Assembly: GCF_900112675.1 (NCBI RefSeq)
Contig: NZ_FOMQ01000005.1
Coordinates: 124,001-188,000, forward strand
From: Paracidovorax konjaci
Lineage (GTDB): Bacteria > Pseudomonadota > Gammaproteobacteria > Burkholderiales > Burkholderiaceae_C
DNA length: 64,000 nucleotides
Reading direction: 5' to 3'
Made by a program: the position numbers and the translations under genes. The notes beneath the pieces are model-generated. The model made no database searches. It was not told where the DNA came from and saw nothing but the letters and a program-made list of their open reading frames with translations. Shown here one piece after another: positions 51,975-60,752 of this stretch (positions are counted from its first letter, which is position 1; the number at the start of each line of letters is the position of its first letter).

Positions 51975-52853
51975 ATGGACGACCCGATTTCCCGCGCATT
52001 CGACCTCGGCGACACGGACACCGCCCGGGCGTGGCGCTCCTGGCAGCCGGCCGCGGCGGGCGCGAAGGGCAAGGCCCCCGCCTTCTCGCTGGCGGACTTC
52101 GACCCCTCGGCCAAGCCGTTCTCGCGCGGCGACAAGGCGCAGGACAAGGCGGCCGTGGAAAGCCTCGCCGCCGAACTCGACCGGCTGCAGGACGTGTTCT
52201 ACGCCGACCGGCGCTTCAAGCTGCTGGTGATCCTCCAGGGCATGGACGCCTCGGGCAAGGACGGCACGGTGCGCGGCGTGTTCGGCCGCATGAGCCCCCT
52301 GGGCGTGCGGGTGACCGGCTGGAGGGCGCCCACCCCCGCAGAGCGCGCGCACGATTTCCTCTGGCGCATCCATGCCCAGGTGCCCGGGGCGGGCGAGACC
52401 GTCGTGTTCAACCGCAGCCACTACGAAGACGTGCTGGTGCCCGTGGTGAACGGCGAGATCACCGCCGCGCAGCACCGCCAGCGCCTCGCGCACATCAACG
52501 ATTTCGAGCGCATGCTGGCCGAGACCGGCACCGTGGTCCTGAAATTCATGCTGCGCATCGGCCGCGAGGAGCAGCGCCGGCGCCTGCAGGAGCGCCTGGA
52601 CGACCCGGCCAAGCACTGGAAGTTCGAGGCCGGCGACCTCACGGTGCGCCGCCAGTGGAAAGACTACGAGCGCGCCTACGAGGCGCTGCTGCCCGCCACG
52701 CACACCCCCTGGGCACCATGGACCATCGTGCCCGCCGACTCCAAGACGCACCGCAACCTCATGATCGCGACCGTGCTGCGCGATGTGCTCCAGCGGCTGG
52801 ACCTGCACTACCCGCCCGGCGACCCGTCGCTGCCGGACCTGCGCGTGGCGTAG
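51975..52853 (+). CDS. ppk2: Polyphosphate kinase 2 family protein
   Basis: A 292-residue PPK2. Walker A is LQGMDASGKDGTVRG (about residues 87-101), followed by a lid region GRMSPLGVRVTGWRAPTPAE, Walker B region VVFNRSHYEDVLVPVV and the C-terminal RRRLQERLDDPAKHWKFEAGD. PPK2 enzymes use polyphosphate to phosphorylate nucleoside mono- or diphosphates. The subclass (AMP- or ADP-directed) cannot be fixed from motifs read by eye. The ATG at 51975 has GGAG nine bases upstream; the ORF could be read from 51906 but that N-terminus is not conserved-looking. A 119-base gap to gdhA contains a separate operator-like palindrome. Confidence 0.93.
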   Translation: MDDPISRAFDLGDTDTARAWRSWQPAAAGAKGKAPAFSLADFDPSAKPFSRGDKAQDKAAVESLAAELDRLQDVFYADRRFKLLVILQGMDASGKDGTVRGVFGRMSPLGVRVTGWRAPTPAERAHDFLWRIHAQVPGAGETVVFNRSHYEDVLVPVVNGEITAAQHRQRLAHINDFERMLAETGTVVLKFMLRIGREEQRRRLQERLDDPAKHWKFEAGDLTVRRQWKDYERAYEALLPATHTPWAPWTIVPADSKTHRNLMIATVLRDVLQRLDLHYPPGDPSLPDLRVA

Positions 52854-52865
52854 CATTTCCTTAGT

Positions 52866-52884
52866 TTATGCAACGAATGCATAA
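52866..52884. promoter_or_regulatory. Palindrome upstream of glutamate dehydrogenase
   Basis: TTATGCA (52866-52872) and TGCATAA (52878-52884) form a perfect inverted repeat with a five-base spacer, about 88 bases before the gdhA start. It fits a dimeric regulator site of LysR or Lrp/GntR type; the regulator is not encoded next to it. Confidence 0.6.
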
Positions 52885-52972
52885 CACCGTGCCACACCGG
52901 CCTTGGACAGCCCCGGGCGGGCAGGCATAAGCTTTGCAGCTGCACAGATTCTTCAACCAGGACATCACCCCT

Positions 52973-54286
52973 ATGTCGAACCACGCCGCATCCAACGCCG
53001 CGCCCCTGCAGTCGCACCCCCTGCCCTCCTACCTCCAGGCCGACGACCTCGGCCCCTGGGGCAACTACCTGCAGCAGGTGGACCGCGTCACCCCTTACCT
53101 GGGCAACCTGGCGCGCTGGGTGGAAACGCTCAAGCGCCCCAAGCGCGTCCTGATCGTGGACGTGCCGATCGAGCTGGACAACGGCACCATCGCCCACTAC
53201 GAGGGCTACCGCGTGCAGCACAACCTGAGCCGCGGCCCCGGCAAGGGCGGCGTGCGCTTCCACCAGGACGTCACGCTCTCCGAAGTGATGGCCCTGTCGG
53301 CGTGGATGTCGGTCAAGAACGCGGCCGTGAACGTGCCCTACGGCGGTGCCAAGGGCGGCATCCGCGTCGATCCCAAGAAGCTCTCGCGCGGCGAACTGGA
53401 ACGCCTGACGCGCCGCTACACCAGCGAGATCGGCCTGCTCATCGGCCCCTCCAAGGACATTCCCGCCCCTGACGTGAACACCAACGGCCAGGTCATGGCC
53501 TGGATGATGGACACGTACTCCATGAACACCGGCGCCACCGCCACCGGCGTGGTCACCGGCAAGCCGGTCGATCTAGGTGGATCGCTCGGCCGCGTCGAGG
53601 CCACCGGCCGCGGCGTGTATACCGTGGGCGTGGAAGCCGCCAAGCTGACGGGCCTGCCGCTGGAAGGCGCGCGCATCGCGGTGCAGGGCTTCGGCAACGT
53701 GGGCGGCATCGCTGGCAAGCTGTTCGCCGAGGCTGGCTCCAAGGTCGTGGCCGTGCAGGACCACACCGGCACCATCTTCCGCCAGGGCGGCCTGGACGTG
53801 CCCGCACTGCTGGAGCACGTCAAGGCCACGGGCGGCGTGGGCGGCTTTGCCGGTGCCGAAGCGATGGCCAAGGAAGACTTCTGGGGCGTGGACTGCGAGA
53901 TACTCATCCCCGCCGCACTGGAAGGCCAGATCACCAAGCACAACGCCGGCCAGATCAAGGCCAAGCTCGTGATCGAAGGCGCCAACGGCCCCACGACCAC
54001 CGAAGCCGACGACATCCTGCACGACAAGGGCGTGCTGGTGCTGCCCGACGTGATCGCCAACGCCGGCGGCGTGACGGTGAGCTACTTCGAATGGGTGCAG
54101 GATTTCTCCAGCTTCTTCTGGAGCGAGGACGAGATCAATGCCCGCCTCGTGCGCATCATGCAGGAGGCCTTCGCCGGCATCTGGCACGTGGCCCAGGAAC
54201 ACAAGGTGAGCCTGCGCACCGCCACCTTCATCGTGGCCTGCCAGCGCATCCTGCACGCCCGCGAAATGCGCGGCCTGTACCCCTGA
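52973..54286 (+). CDS. gdhA: Glutamate dehydrogenase
   Basis: A 437-residue Glu/Leu/Phe/Val dehydrogenase. Substrate-binding Lys residues are in [15 protein letters not shown] and [37 protein letters not shown] holds the catalytic Asp. The Rossmann motif is [12 protein letters not shown], and [14 protein letters not shown] and [20 protein letters not shown] complete the family. The sequence type resembles NAD-dependent RocG/GudB-like enzymes rather than E. coli GdhA, which suggests a catabolic role (inference). The ATG at 52973 follows CCAGGACATCACCCCT. A strong intrinsic terminator follows at 54334-54366. Confidence 0.95.
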   Translation: MSNHAASNAAPLQSHPLPSYLQADDLGPWGNYLQQVDRVTPYLGNLARWVETLKRPKRVLIVDVPIELDNGTIAHYEGYRVQHNLSRGPGKGGVRFHQDVTLSEVMALSAWMSVKNAAVNVPYGGAKGGIRVDPKKLSRGELERLTRRYTSEIGLLIGPSKDIPAPDVNTNGQVMAWMMDTYSMNTGATATGVVTGKPVDLGGSLGRVEATGRGVYTVGVEAAKLTGLPLEGARIAVQGFGNVGGIAGKLFAEAGSKVVAVQDHTGTIFRQGGLDVPALLEHVKATGGVGGFAGAEAMAKEDFWGVDCEILIPAALEGQITKHNAGQIKAKLVIEGANGPTTTEADDILHDKGVLVLPDVIANAGGVTVSYFEWVQDFSSFFWSEDEINARLVRIMQEAFAGIWHVAQEHKVSLRTATFIVACQRILHAREMRGLYP

Positions 54287-54333
54287 AGCGGCGCGCCGGC
54301 CCCCCGGGCCGGTGCCGATCCCGCCGAATTCCG

Positions 54334-54366
54334 CCACCGGTGCCTGCAAGGGCCCGGTGGTTTTTT
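54334..54366 (+). terminator. Intrinsic terminator of gdhA
   Basis: Stem arms CCACCGG (54334-54340) and CCGGTGG (54354-54360), extendable with two mismatches, are followed immediately by TTTTTT. It lies about 50 bases after the gdhA stop. Confidence 0.85.
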
Positions 54367-54424
54367 CTTGGTGGCTGCGCATCAGCCATGGCACAGAATC
54401 CCCGGTTTGCCGGAGCATTTACCC

Positions 54425-54760
54425 ATGGCCTCGCCCTACGTTCCCCTCGCCATCGCCATCGTGGCCGAGGTCATCGCCACCACTGCGATGAAATCCGCCC
54501 AGGGATTCACCCGGCCGCTGCCCAGCCTGATCGTGGTGGTGGGCTATGCGATCGCGTTCTGGTGCCTTTCGCTGACGCTGAAGACCCTGCCCACCGGCAT
54601 CGCCTACGCCATCTGGTCGGGCGCCGGCATCGTGCTCATCTCGCTGGTGGGGTGGGTGGTCCACAAGCAATCGCTCGACCTGGCCGCCATCGCGGGCATG
54701 GGGCTCATCATCGCCGGCGTGATGGTCATCAACGTCTTCTCAAAAAGCGCCGCCCACTGA
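54425..54760 (+). CDS. Small multidrug resistance (SMR) efflux protein
   Basis: A 111-residue four-helix membrane protein of the EmrE/QacE type. The essential Glu is in AIAIVAEVIATTAMKSAQGF (Glu14), followed by LIVVVGYAIAFWCLSLTLKT and the signature GIAYAIWSGAGIVLISLVGW. VHKQSLDLAAIAGMGLIIAG is helix 4. Length and motifs match proton-coupled exporters of quaternary ammonium or guanidinium-like cations. SugE/Gdx proteins differ in the first helix, so EmrE-type is favoured. The ATG at 54425 follows CGGAG; the gene comes just after the gdhA terminator. Confidence 0.95.
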   Translation: MASPYVPLAIAIVAEVIATTAMKSAQGFTRPLPSLIVVVGYAIAFWCLSLTLKTLPTGIAYAIWSGAGIVLISLVGWVVHKQSLDLAAIAGMGLIIAGVMVINVFSKSAAH

Positions 54761-54820
54761 GCGCCGGTTCGTCGCACCGGCCGACCGGCGGCAGGCCATC
54801 AGGCAGGCAGGGCGTGCGGC

Positions 54821-55960
54821 TCAGGTGCCCGAGGAGCGCTGCGGCGGCATGACGCGCAGCGCCATGCAGAACGGCTGCGCGCACGGCGCACGGTCCGCAT
54901 ACGGGCATCCGGGCGTGTCGCACAGCGGGGCACCGCCCCGGCGTGCCGCGGCCTCGGCCTCTTCGTCCTCCCGCCGGTAGCCGCTGGCCTGCAGCGCCGC
55001 CATCTGCAGCCAGGGGTCGGGGCGCAGGGACGGCAGCATCCATTCGCGCGCGTAGAGGCCCTGAGCGGGCGGGGGCTGGAACTCCAGCGACAGGAGCGCG
55101 CTGGTGCGGGTGGCGCCACCGGCCTCGTCCCGCCCCTGCAGCACCAGCGCGAACACGCCGGACTCCAATCGCGCGAGCCGGCCCGGGAACGGCACCGTGA
55201 GCGCACCGGCCGCCGCGCCACCGGCACCGGCAGGCGCGGAAGCGGCGGGCGGGCCCGCCTCGGCCAGCCCGGCGGCGGCCCCGCGCGGCATCGCCGCCGC
55301 CGGCGCCTGGAACGTGAACGAGAAGCCCCGCTCGCCATCCTCCGCCTGCACGCTGCCCTGCCCGACACGCCACGTCTGCAGGGGGCCGGGGCCGCCCTGC
55401 GCGAGGGGGTCGGCCCGCAGCGCCCGGGCCAGGTCCGCCGTCCAGGGCTGGGCGGCCACCACCCCGAGGCCCGCGGTGCCGCCCGCCAGTTGGTGCACGA
55501 GCATGCCCAGCAACGCGCGCGTGGGTCCGGCGACGCCGCCCGCCGGCCAGGCGGTGCCCGCGCCGGCCATCGCGGCCGCCGCAGGGGCGGGCACCGGAGC
55601 CGCCATGCCCGCGGAACCGGCAGGGGCACGCCCGCCCATGGAGGGCCCACCGCCTCCCGGCCCCGCCACCGCGGGTGCGCCGGCGGCCTGCGGCCTGCCG
55701 GTCCCGCCCCCTGCGGCATCGGCACGCGCACGGGCCTCGGGCGACACGCTGACGCGCTCGCCGGATGGCGGGGACGGAGACGATGGGGTGGGCAGCGGGG
55801 GCTGGCCGGGCACGGGGGCCTGGGCCGGTGCGGACGCACCGGCAGGGCTGCCCGGGTCCGGGCCGCCGATCAGCATGTTCTGCCGCTGCAGCGCGGCCTC
55901 GGCCATCAGGCGCGCCAGGGGGCCCTGCGGCTGGCGTGGCGGATCGATGGACGACGGCAT
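54821..55960 (-). CDS. Pro/Ala-rich protein with C-terminal Cys cluster
   Basis: A 379-residue protein I recognise only vaguely. Residues about 1-140 are low-complexity Pro/Ala/Gly/Ser. The middle (RALLGMLVHQLAGGTAGLGV through ESGVFALVLQGRDE and LLSLEFQPP) has the alternating pattern of FliK-like hook-length control C-terminal domains, a weak resemblance. The end carries four Cys spaced C-x4-C-x7-C-x4-C (CDTPGC...APCAQPFC), a possible metal site, followed by MALRVMPPQ. No flagellar genes adjoin. The ATG at 55960 opens PSSIDPPRQPQGPL and is convergent with the SMR gene. Confidence 0.7.
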   Translation of the reverse strand: MPSSIDPPRQPQGPLARLMAEAALQRQNMLIGGPDPGSPAGASAPAQAPVPGQPPLPTPSSPSPPSGERVSVSPEARARADAAGGGTGRPQAAGAPAVAGPGGGGPSMGGRAPAGSAGMAAPVPAPAAAAMAGAGTAWPAGGVAGPTRALLGMLVHQLAGGTAGLGVVAAQPWTADLARALRADPLAQGGPGPLQTWRVGQGSVQAEDGERGFSFTFQAPAAAMPRGAAAGLAEAGPPAASAPAGAGGAAAGALTVPFPGRLARLESGVFALVLQGRDEAGGATRTSALLSLEFQPPPAQGLYAREWMLPSLRPDPWLQMAALQASGYRREDEEAEAAARRGGAPLCDTPGCPYADRAPCAQPFCMALRVMPPQRSSGT

Positions 55961-56093
55961 GGGCGCGGCACTCCGGAAGACGGCCTCCCGGGGCAGGCGG
56001 CCTGTACCGGATTCTGCGGTGTCGCGGCGCCCGGCGCCATGGGAACGGACCAGGGCGCTCGAGGCGGCCGCGCCGCCGCGCCGCACTCGCCCG

Positions 56094-56960
56094 TCAGGGT
56101 GCGGCGGCTTCCTCGGCCGCCACCTGGGCAAGGTGGGCCCGCAGGGTCTGCAGGGCCGATTCCGGCACCGGCGGCGCCGCTTCATCGGACGCCTTGTAGA
56201 CGATGCCCGTTCCGTCGCCCCGGGCCGTCGCCACGCGGCGCACGACGAGGACCTGCTGGGCGCCGGTGCCGGCGGTCTGCGAATAGCCCTCGCCGTCGTT
56301 GACGCTGTAGGCCATGAGGTAGGAACGCTGCAGCGTGCCGCCGCTGCTGACCCGCACGCACACCACGTTGCCTGACAGCGTGCCGGAGGTCTGGTGCTCG
56401 CAACCGAAGAGCCCGTCGCTGCTCACCATGAGGCCGTTGCCGTTGGCCGTGCCCGCCACCGGGGTGGTGAGCTGCACGACATCGGCCCGCATGCCCTCGT
56501 TGCCGAAGGAAGTGAAGGTCCAGTAGCCCGCCAGGCTGGCCGGCACGCGCGGGTAGCCGAAGCTGAAGCGGGAGATCGGCTTCTCGGGTTCGTTGGGGAA
56601 GGTGATGAAGCCCGTCGTGCCGCTCGTGAAGCGCACGGTGACGTTTCCGGGGCTCTGTGCTTCGGTGCCGGACTGCGCCCCGCTGCCGAAGAAGCGACCG
56701 CCCGTATAGCGGTTCAGGCGCGCGGTGACCTTGTTGTCGGCCACCGGTCCCACCGCCAGATAGAACGTGGGCTGACCGCTGCTTTCGTAAGCGTACATCT
56801 GCAGGGCGAGCGTGCCGTTCTGCACGTCGACCGAGAGACCCCGGCCCGGTTTTCCATCCACTTCCGACGATACGACCCACGTACCGGCCTGGGGCTCATA
56901 GGCGTGTGCGCCTGCGGCGCATGCCAGCAGCGTTGCTGCGGTCCATTGCTTGAAAGCCAA
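56094..56960 (-). CDS. Secreted protein of unknown function, TTG start
   Basis: A 288-residue protein. The start is a TTG at 56960: the ribosome site GGAGGAG is seven bases upstream, and the translation gives a signal peptide, FKQWTAATLLACAAGAHA, cleaved before YEPQAG. No ATG or GTG fits both features. The mature part is predicted beta-rich (GTWVVSSEVDGKPGRGLSVD, YLAVGPVADNKVTARLNRYT, LMVSSDGLFGCEHQTSGTLS) with one Cys pair, and a short Ala/Glu-rich C-terminus. A TTTCAC-N18-TATAAA promoter can be drawn upstream. Family not recognised. Confidence 0.8.
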   Translation of the reverse strand: MAFKQWTAATLLACAAGAHAYEPQAGTWVVSSEVDGKPGRGLSVDVQNGTLALQMYAYESSGQPTFYLAVGPVADNKVTARLNRYTGGRFFGSGAQSGTEAQSPGNVTVRFTSGTTGFITFPNEPEKPISRFSFGYPRVPASLAGYWTFTSFGNEGMRADVVQLTTPVAGTANGNGLMVSSDGLFGCEHQTSGTLSGNVVCVRVSSGGTLQRSYLMAYSVNDGEGYSQTAGTGAQQVLVVRRVATARGDGTGIVYKASDEAAPPVPESALQTLRAHLAQVAAEEAAAP

Positions 56961-57089
56961 AGCGCTCTCCTCCCGGGTGTTTGAAGGTTTATACCCAACG
57001 GAGCGGAAAACGTGAAATTTTGTAAGCGATTGACCCCCGGCTGCACTGGGATCCGGGTTCCGAGTCAGTGCCGCGTAAGCAAGCTGTTC

Positions 57090-57342
57090 TAGCCCGCCCG
57101 GCAGCATGCGCACCAGCACGCCATCGCGCCGCACCCGGTGGTGGAACAGTCGCGGCCGCCACATGCAACAGCACCACGGCCCAGGCCACGTACTTGCCGA
57201 TGAAATGGTGGACCGCATCGACGGGGGCCTCGAACGCCTCCCAGCCCACGCCCCAGGTGCGGCTGATCCAAGCGAACAGCGGTGTTTCATTGAAGCCGGT
57301 GACCGAGAACAGCCCATACGCGCCGTATCCAAGTAAATGCAC
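57090..57342 (-). pseudogene. Cytochrome b561 remnant, truncated and frameshifted
   Basis: The minus strand encodes HLLGYGAYGLFSVTGFNE, then VDAVHHFIGKYVAWAVVLLH in one frame and, after one extra base near 57150, LFHHRVRRDGVLVRMLPGG in the next frame. Joined, these are the last two helices and C-terminus of a cytochrome b561 family protein, with haem-ligand His candidates (VHHFIGKY, LLHVAAA). The 5' half is missing: the remnant starts eight bases beyond the end of the helicase gene. It cannot make a working protein. Confidence 0.75.
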
Positions 57343-57349
57343 GCGCGGT

Positions 57350-59713
57350 TCAGACCGCCCACCACGCCGGCAGCAGCCGGCGCACCTGGGCCTGCGCGAA
57401 GCGGTCGTCGATGAGGTGCACCACGCCTTCGTCCTCGGGCGTGCGGATCACGCGGCCCGCGGCCTGCACGACCTTCTGCAGCCCGGGGTACAGGTACGTG
57501 TAGTCGTAGCCCGAGCCGAACAACCGGTCCATCCGCTCGCGGATCTGCTCGTTCACCGGGTTGACCTGCGGCAGCCCGAGTGTGGACAGGAATGCGCCGA
57601 TCAGCCGCCGCCCCGGCAGGTCGATCCCTTCGGCGAACGCGCCTCCCAGCACGGCGAAGCCGATGCCCTGCCCGTCCTCGGTGAAACGGCCCAGGAATTC
57701 GCGCTGCCCGGCCTCCTGCATGCGGCGGGACTGGCACCAGTGCGGCAGGCCGGCATGGCGCTGTGCGAACACTTCGGCCACGCGCTGCAGGTAGTCGTAG
57801 CTGCTGAAAAAGGCGAGGTAGTTGCCGGGCCGCTCGGCGAACTGCCGGGCCATCAGGTCGGCGATCGGTACCGCCGAGGCCGCGCGGTGCGCATAGCGCG
57901 TGGAGATGTGGCGCGCGACATGCACCTGCAGCTGGGCCGCCTGGAACGGCGACGCGACATCGACGCGCGCATGGCCGTCCGGCAGGCCCAGCAGATCGGC
58001 GTAGTACGGCATGGGCTGCAGCGTGGCGGAGAACAGCGCGCTGGCCTGGGCGGCCTGCAGGCGCGGCCCCAGGAAGGGTGCCGGCACCAGGTTGCGCACG
58101 CAGAGCACCGAGCTGCCTGCGGCCCCTTGCGGGGAGCGCTCCAGGTCCACCATGGAATGCGCGTCCAGCAGCTCGGCCATGCGCTGCAGCTGCAGCGCCT
58201 CCAGGTAGAAGGCCTGCAGCGCGGCATCCATCTGCTCGGGGTGGTCGGCGAAGTGCTCACCGAGCGCCACCGTGCATTGCTGCAAGGCCCCGGCCATCGC
58301 GGCGGGAAACCCCTCCAGCACGGTGTAGTCGGCGCTGTGCTCCCGGTCCAGGGCGAGCCAGCCGCGTCGCACACGGTCCAGCGCCCGCTTCAGGCGCGGC
58401 ACGGCCGCCGCGGTGGCCGACCGGCGCGCCTGGAGCAGCGTGTCGGGCAGCAGCTCGGCCGAGTACATGCGCCGCCCGCGCTCGACGAGGTTGTGGGCCT
58501 CGTCCACCAGCAGCGCCACGCGCCATTGGCCGGCCTGCGCGAGGCCGTGCAGCAGCCCGCCCGCGTCGAAGTAGTAGTGGTAGTCGCCCACCACCACGTC
58601 GGCCCAGCGCGCGAGTTCCTGGCCCAGGTAGTAGGGGCAGACGCCGTGGCGCAGCGCGGCCTCGCGCACGGCGGCCTGGTCCAACGCCACGGGGCCGGCC
58701 GTTCCGGCCGGCGGGCGCAGCGCATCGGCGCGCGCGCCGGGCAGGCGGTCGTAGAAGCCGCGCGCGAGCGGGCAGGCATCGCCATGGCAGGCGCTGCCCG
58801 GGTGCTCGCAGGATTTCTCGCGCGCCACCAGTTCCAGCACGCGCAGGGGCGGTGGGCCGCCTGCGCCCGGCAGCGGCGCGGCGATGCGGGCCATGGCATC
58901 GAGCGCCACCTGCCGCCCCGAGGTCTTGGCCGTGAGGAAGAACACCTTGTCGATGCGCGCGCCGGGCGCCGCCTTGAGCAAGGGGAACAGCGTGCCCACC
59001 GTCTTGCCGATGCCCGTGGGCGCCTGCGCGAGCAGGCAGCGGCCGCCCGTGGCCGCGCGGTACACGGCCTCCGCCAGGGGCCGCTGCCCGGTGCGGAACC
59101 CCTCGCCGAACGGGAATGCCAGCGTGCGCAGGGCGGCATCCCGGGCGGTGCGGTGGGCCACCTCGGCCGCGGCCCAGTCCACGAAGCGGCGGCACAGCGC
59201 CTCGAAATGCGCGCGCAGCGCATCGGCCGTGCAATGCTCGGACAACACGGTTTCGCGCTGCGTGCCGATGTCGAGGTAGACGAGCGCCACGGTGACGGCC
59301 GCCAGCCCGCGGGATTCGCACAGCAGCCAGCCGTACACCTTGGCCTGCGCCCAGTGCAGCGCACGGTGCGAGGCGGGTTGCCGGTCCAGGCGGCCCTTGT
59401 AGGTCTTGACTTCGTCGAGGCGGGCCTGCCCGGCATCGAAGCCGTCGGCACGGCCGCGCACGCGCAGCATCCCGCAGGCGCCCACCAGGGGCACCTCGGC
59501 CTCGTAGCCCGGGCTGGCCGCGCTGCGGCGCGCCGCCACGGCGGCATGGCCCTCCATGCCCTCGCGCGCCGTGGGCGCGGGGGTGAAGCGCAGATCGAGG
59601 TCGCCCTGCTTGGCGGTGAACTCGCACAACTCCCGCACCGCGACGGTGTAGGTGTGCGGCGGCGCCCCGCCCGGGGCTGCGCCGGCCTGTTCCGGTGCGG
59701 GAACCGCAGCCAT
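57350..59713 (-). CDS. XPD/DinG-like helicase with N-terminal nuclease-like domain
   Basis: A 787-residue superfamily 2 helicase. Residues about 20-200 resemble a PD-(D/E)xK nuclease: GRADGFDAGQARLDEVKTYK contains the D...ExK pattern. The helicase core has Walker A AQAPTGIGKTVG, an iron-sulfur cluster region with Cys in SCEHPGSACHGDACP and a fourth in GVCPYYLG, the DEAH box VDEAHNLVERG, and motif VI VVQAAGRVIRTPEDEG. Such proteins repair or unwind damaged DNA. The gene follows the MmcB-like gene by 15 bases, and a LexA-type box precedes the operon. Confidence 0.92.
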   Translation of the reverse strand: MAAVPAPEQAGAAPGGAPPHTYTVAVRELCEFTAKQGDLDLRFTPAPTAREGMEGHAAVAARRSAASPGYEAEVPLVGACGMLRVRGRADGFDAGQARLDEVKTYKGRLDRQPASHRALHWAQAKVYGWLLCESRGLAAVTVALVYLDIGTQRETVLSEHCTADALRAHFEALCRRFVDWAAAEVAHRTARDAALRTLAFPFGEGFRTGQRPLAEAVYRAATGGRCLLAQAPTGIGKTVGTLFPLLKAAPGARIDKVFFLTAKTSGRQVALDAMARIAAPLPGAGGPPPLRVLELVAREKSCEHPGSACHGDACPLARGFYDRLPGARADALRPPAGTAGPVALDQAAVREAALRHGVCPYYLGQELARWADVVVGDYHYYFDAGGLLHGLAQAGQWRVALLVDEAHNLVERGRRMYSAELLPDTLLQARRSATAAAVPRLKRALDRVRRGWLALDREHSADYTVLEGFPAAMAGALQQCTVALGEHFADHPEQMDAALQAFYLEALQLQRMAELLDAHSMVDLERSPQGAAGSSVLCVRNLVPAPFLGPRLQAAQASALFSATLQPMPYYADLLGLPDGHARVDVASPFQAAQLQVHVARHISTRYAHRAASAVPIADLMARQFAERPGNYLAFFSSYDYLQRVAEVFAQRHAGLPHWCQSRRMQEAGQREFLGRFTEDGQGIGFAVLGGAFAEGIDLPGRRLIGAFLSTLGLPQVNPVNEQIRERMDRLFGSGYDYTYLYPGLQKVVQAAGRVIRTPEDEGVVHLIDDRFAQAQVRRLLPAWWAV

Positions 59714-59728
59714 GGCCCCGGCCTTCCG

Positions 59729-60622
59729 TCAGGGCTGCGCCGCGGGCTGCGGGCTGCCATCGGACTGCTGCAGCCCGGCACCCGCGGGCTCGCCGGCGCA
59801 GGGCGGCATCCCTTCGTCGCCAGCGCCCTCGCCCAACAGCGCCTGCGCAGGTTCGCCATCGGCGTGCAGGGGCGTGGCCTTGCACAGGGCCATCCAGACG
59901 GCGAAGGGCAGCGGGCAGCGCGCGTGGCGGGCCGGGCGCAGCAGCTCGAAGCGGCCCGATTCCACCGGGCCGTGCAGCACCCACACGCCGAAGGCCTCGG
60001 GAATCTCCTCGGGCTCCGCGACCCCGGCGGGAAAGACGTAATAGCACTCCTCGCAGAGCCACTGGTAGGCCTCGCGCTTGGCCGCGTGCCGCAGGTCGGA
60101 GAGCAGGTCGGCGCGGCTCGCCTTGACCTCGTGCACCATCGGCTGCAGGTAGGACGGCACGCTCGTGTTGCGGATCGAAAACAGGTCGGGCCGCGCCATG
60201 CGCCAGACGCGCGCCACGGCCGGCGGGGGCGCCTCGCCGTCCTCCCCGGCCGCCCACAGGCCGGTGGGCGGCGGTACCGCGAGGGCCTGCACGCCGGGGG
60301 CCGGCGGCGCATCGACGGCCGCGCGCAGGGAGAGTTCGCGCCAGACGATGCGGCCGGCCGCCAGCAGTTGCCCGGCGAAGCGCATCGCGAGCCGGTCGTG
60401 CAGGCTCAGCGCCCGCGCGCCGCGCTGGCGCGCCTCGGCCAGGCAGGCGATGCCGGCGTCCGTGAGCCGCAGCACCTCGTGGCCGCCCGGCTCCTCCGCC
60501 AGCCGCACCATGCCGGCGGCAAGCAGATCGATCTCGACAGGGTCGCGGCAGGGCCAGCCCGCGGAGCGCCAGATCTGCAGCAGGCGCGTGCGGTGGGTGC
60601 GGTGCAGGGTGATATCCGGCAT
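59729..60622 (-). CDS. MmcB-like DNA repair nuclease domain protein
   Basis: A 297-residue protein. The N-terminal 65 residues look like a winged helix (MPDITLHRTHRTRLLQIWRS, EVLRLTDAGIACLAEARQRG). The second half has the pattern RPDLFSIRNTS...HEVKASRADLLSDLR, the D...ExK core of MmcB-type PD-(D/E)xK proteins, then YQWLCEECYYVFPAG. The Pro/Gly-rich tail is not conserved-looking. First gene of a two-gene operon with the XPD-like helicase. The start ATG at 60622 lies 18 bases after a LexA-type box, so it should be induced by DNA damage. Confidence 0.82.
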   Translation of the reverse strand: MPDITLHRTHRTRLLQIWRSAGWPCRDPVEIDLLAAGMVRLAEEPGGHEVLRLTDAGIACLAEARQRGARALSLHDRLAMRFAGQLLAAGRIVWRELSLRAAVDAPPAPGVQALAVPPPTGLWAAGEDGEAPPPAVARVWRMARPDLFSIRNTSVPSYLQPMVHEVKASRADLLSDLRHAAKREAYQWLCEECYYVFPAGVAEPEEIPEAFGVWVLHGPVESGRFELLRPARHARCPLPFAVWMALCKATPLHADGEPAQALLGEGAGDEGMPPCAGEPAGAGLQQSDGSPQPAAQP

Positions 60623-60640
60623 GGTGCGAAGGCCAAAGGA

Positions 60641-60656
60641 CTGATTGTAAATACAG
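60641..60656 (-). promoter_or_regulatory. LexA (SOS) box
   Basis: On the minus strand CTGTATTTACAATCAG: the CTG-N10-CAG consensus, with perfect left half CTGTAT and a -10-like TACAAT inside it. It is 18 bases before the first gene of the nuclease-helicase operon. Confidence 0.75.
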
Positions 60657-60752
60657 TGCTTTGCCCGCCCGCACCCCCGGGGTTTGTGCCCCGAGGGCTG
60701 CAAGGGCAGTTGCCCTACGGCGGCGGCCGCCTGCGGCCGCTAGGGTTCGACG

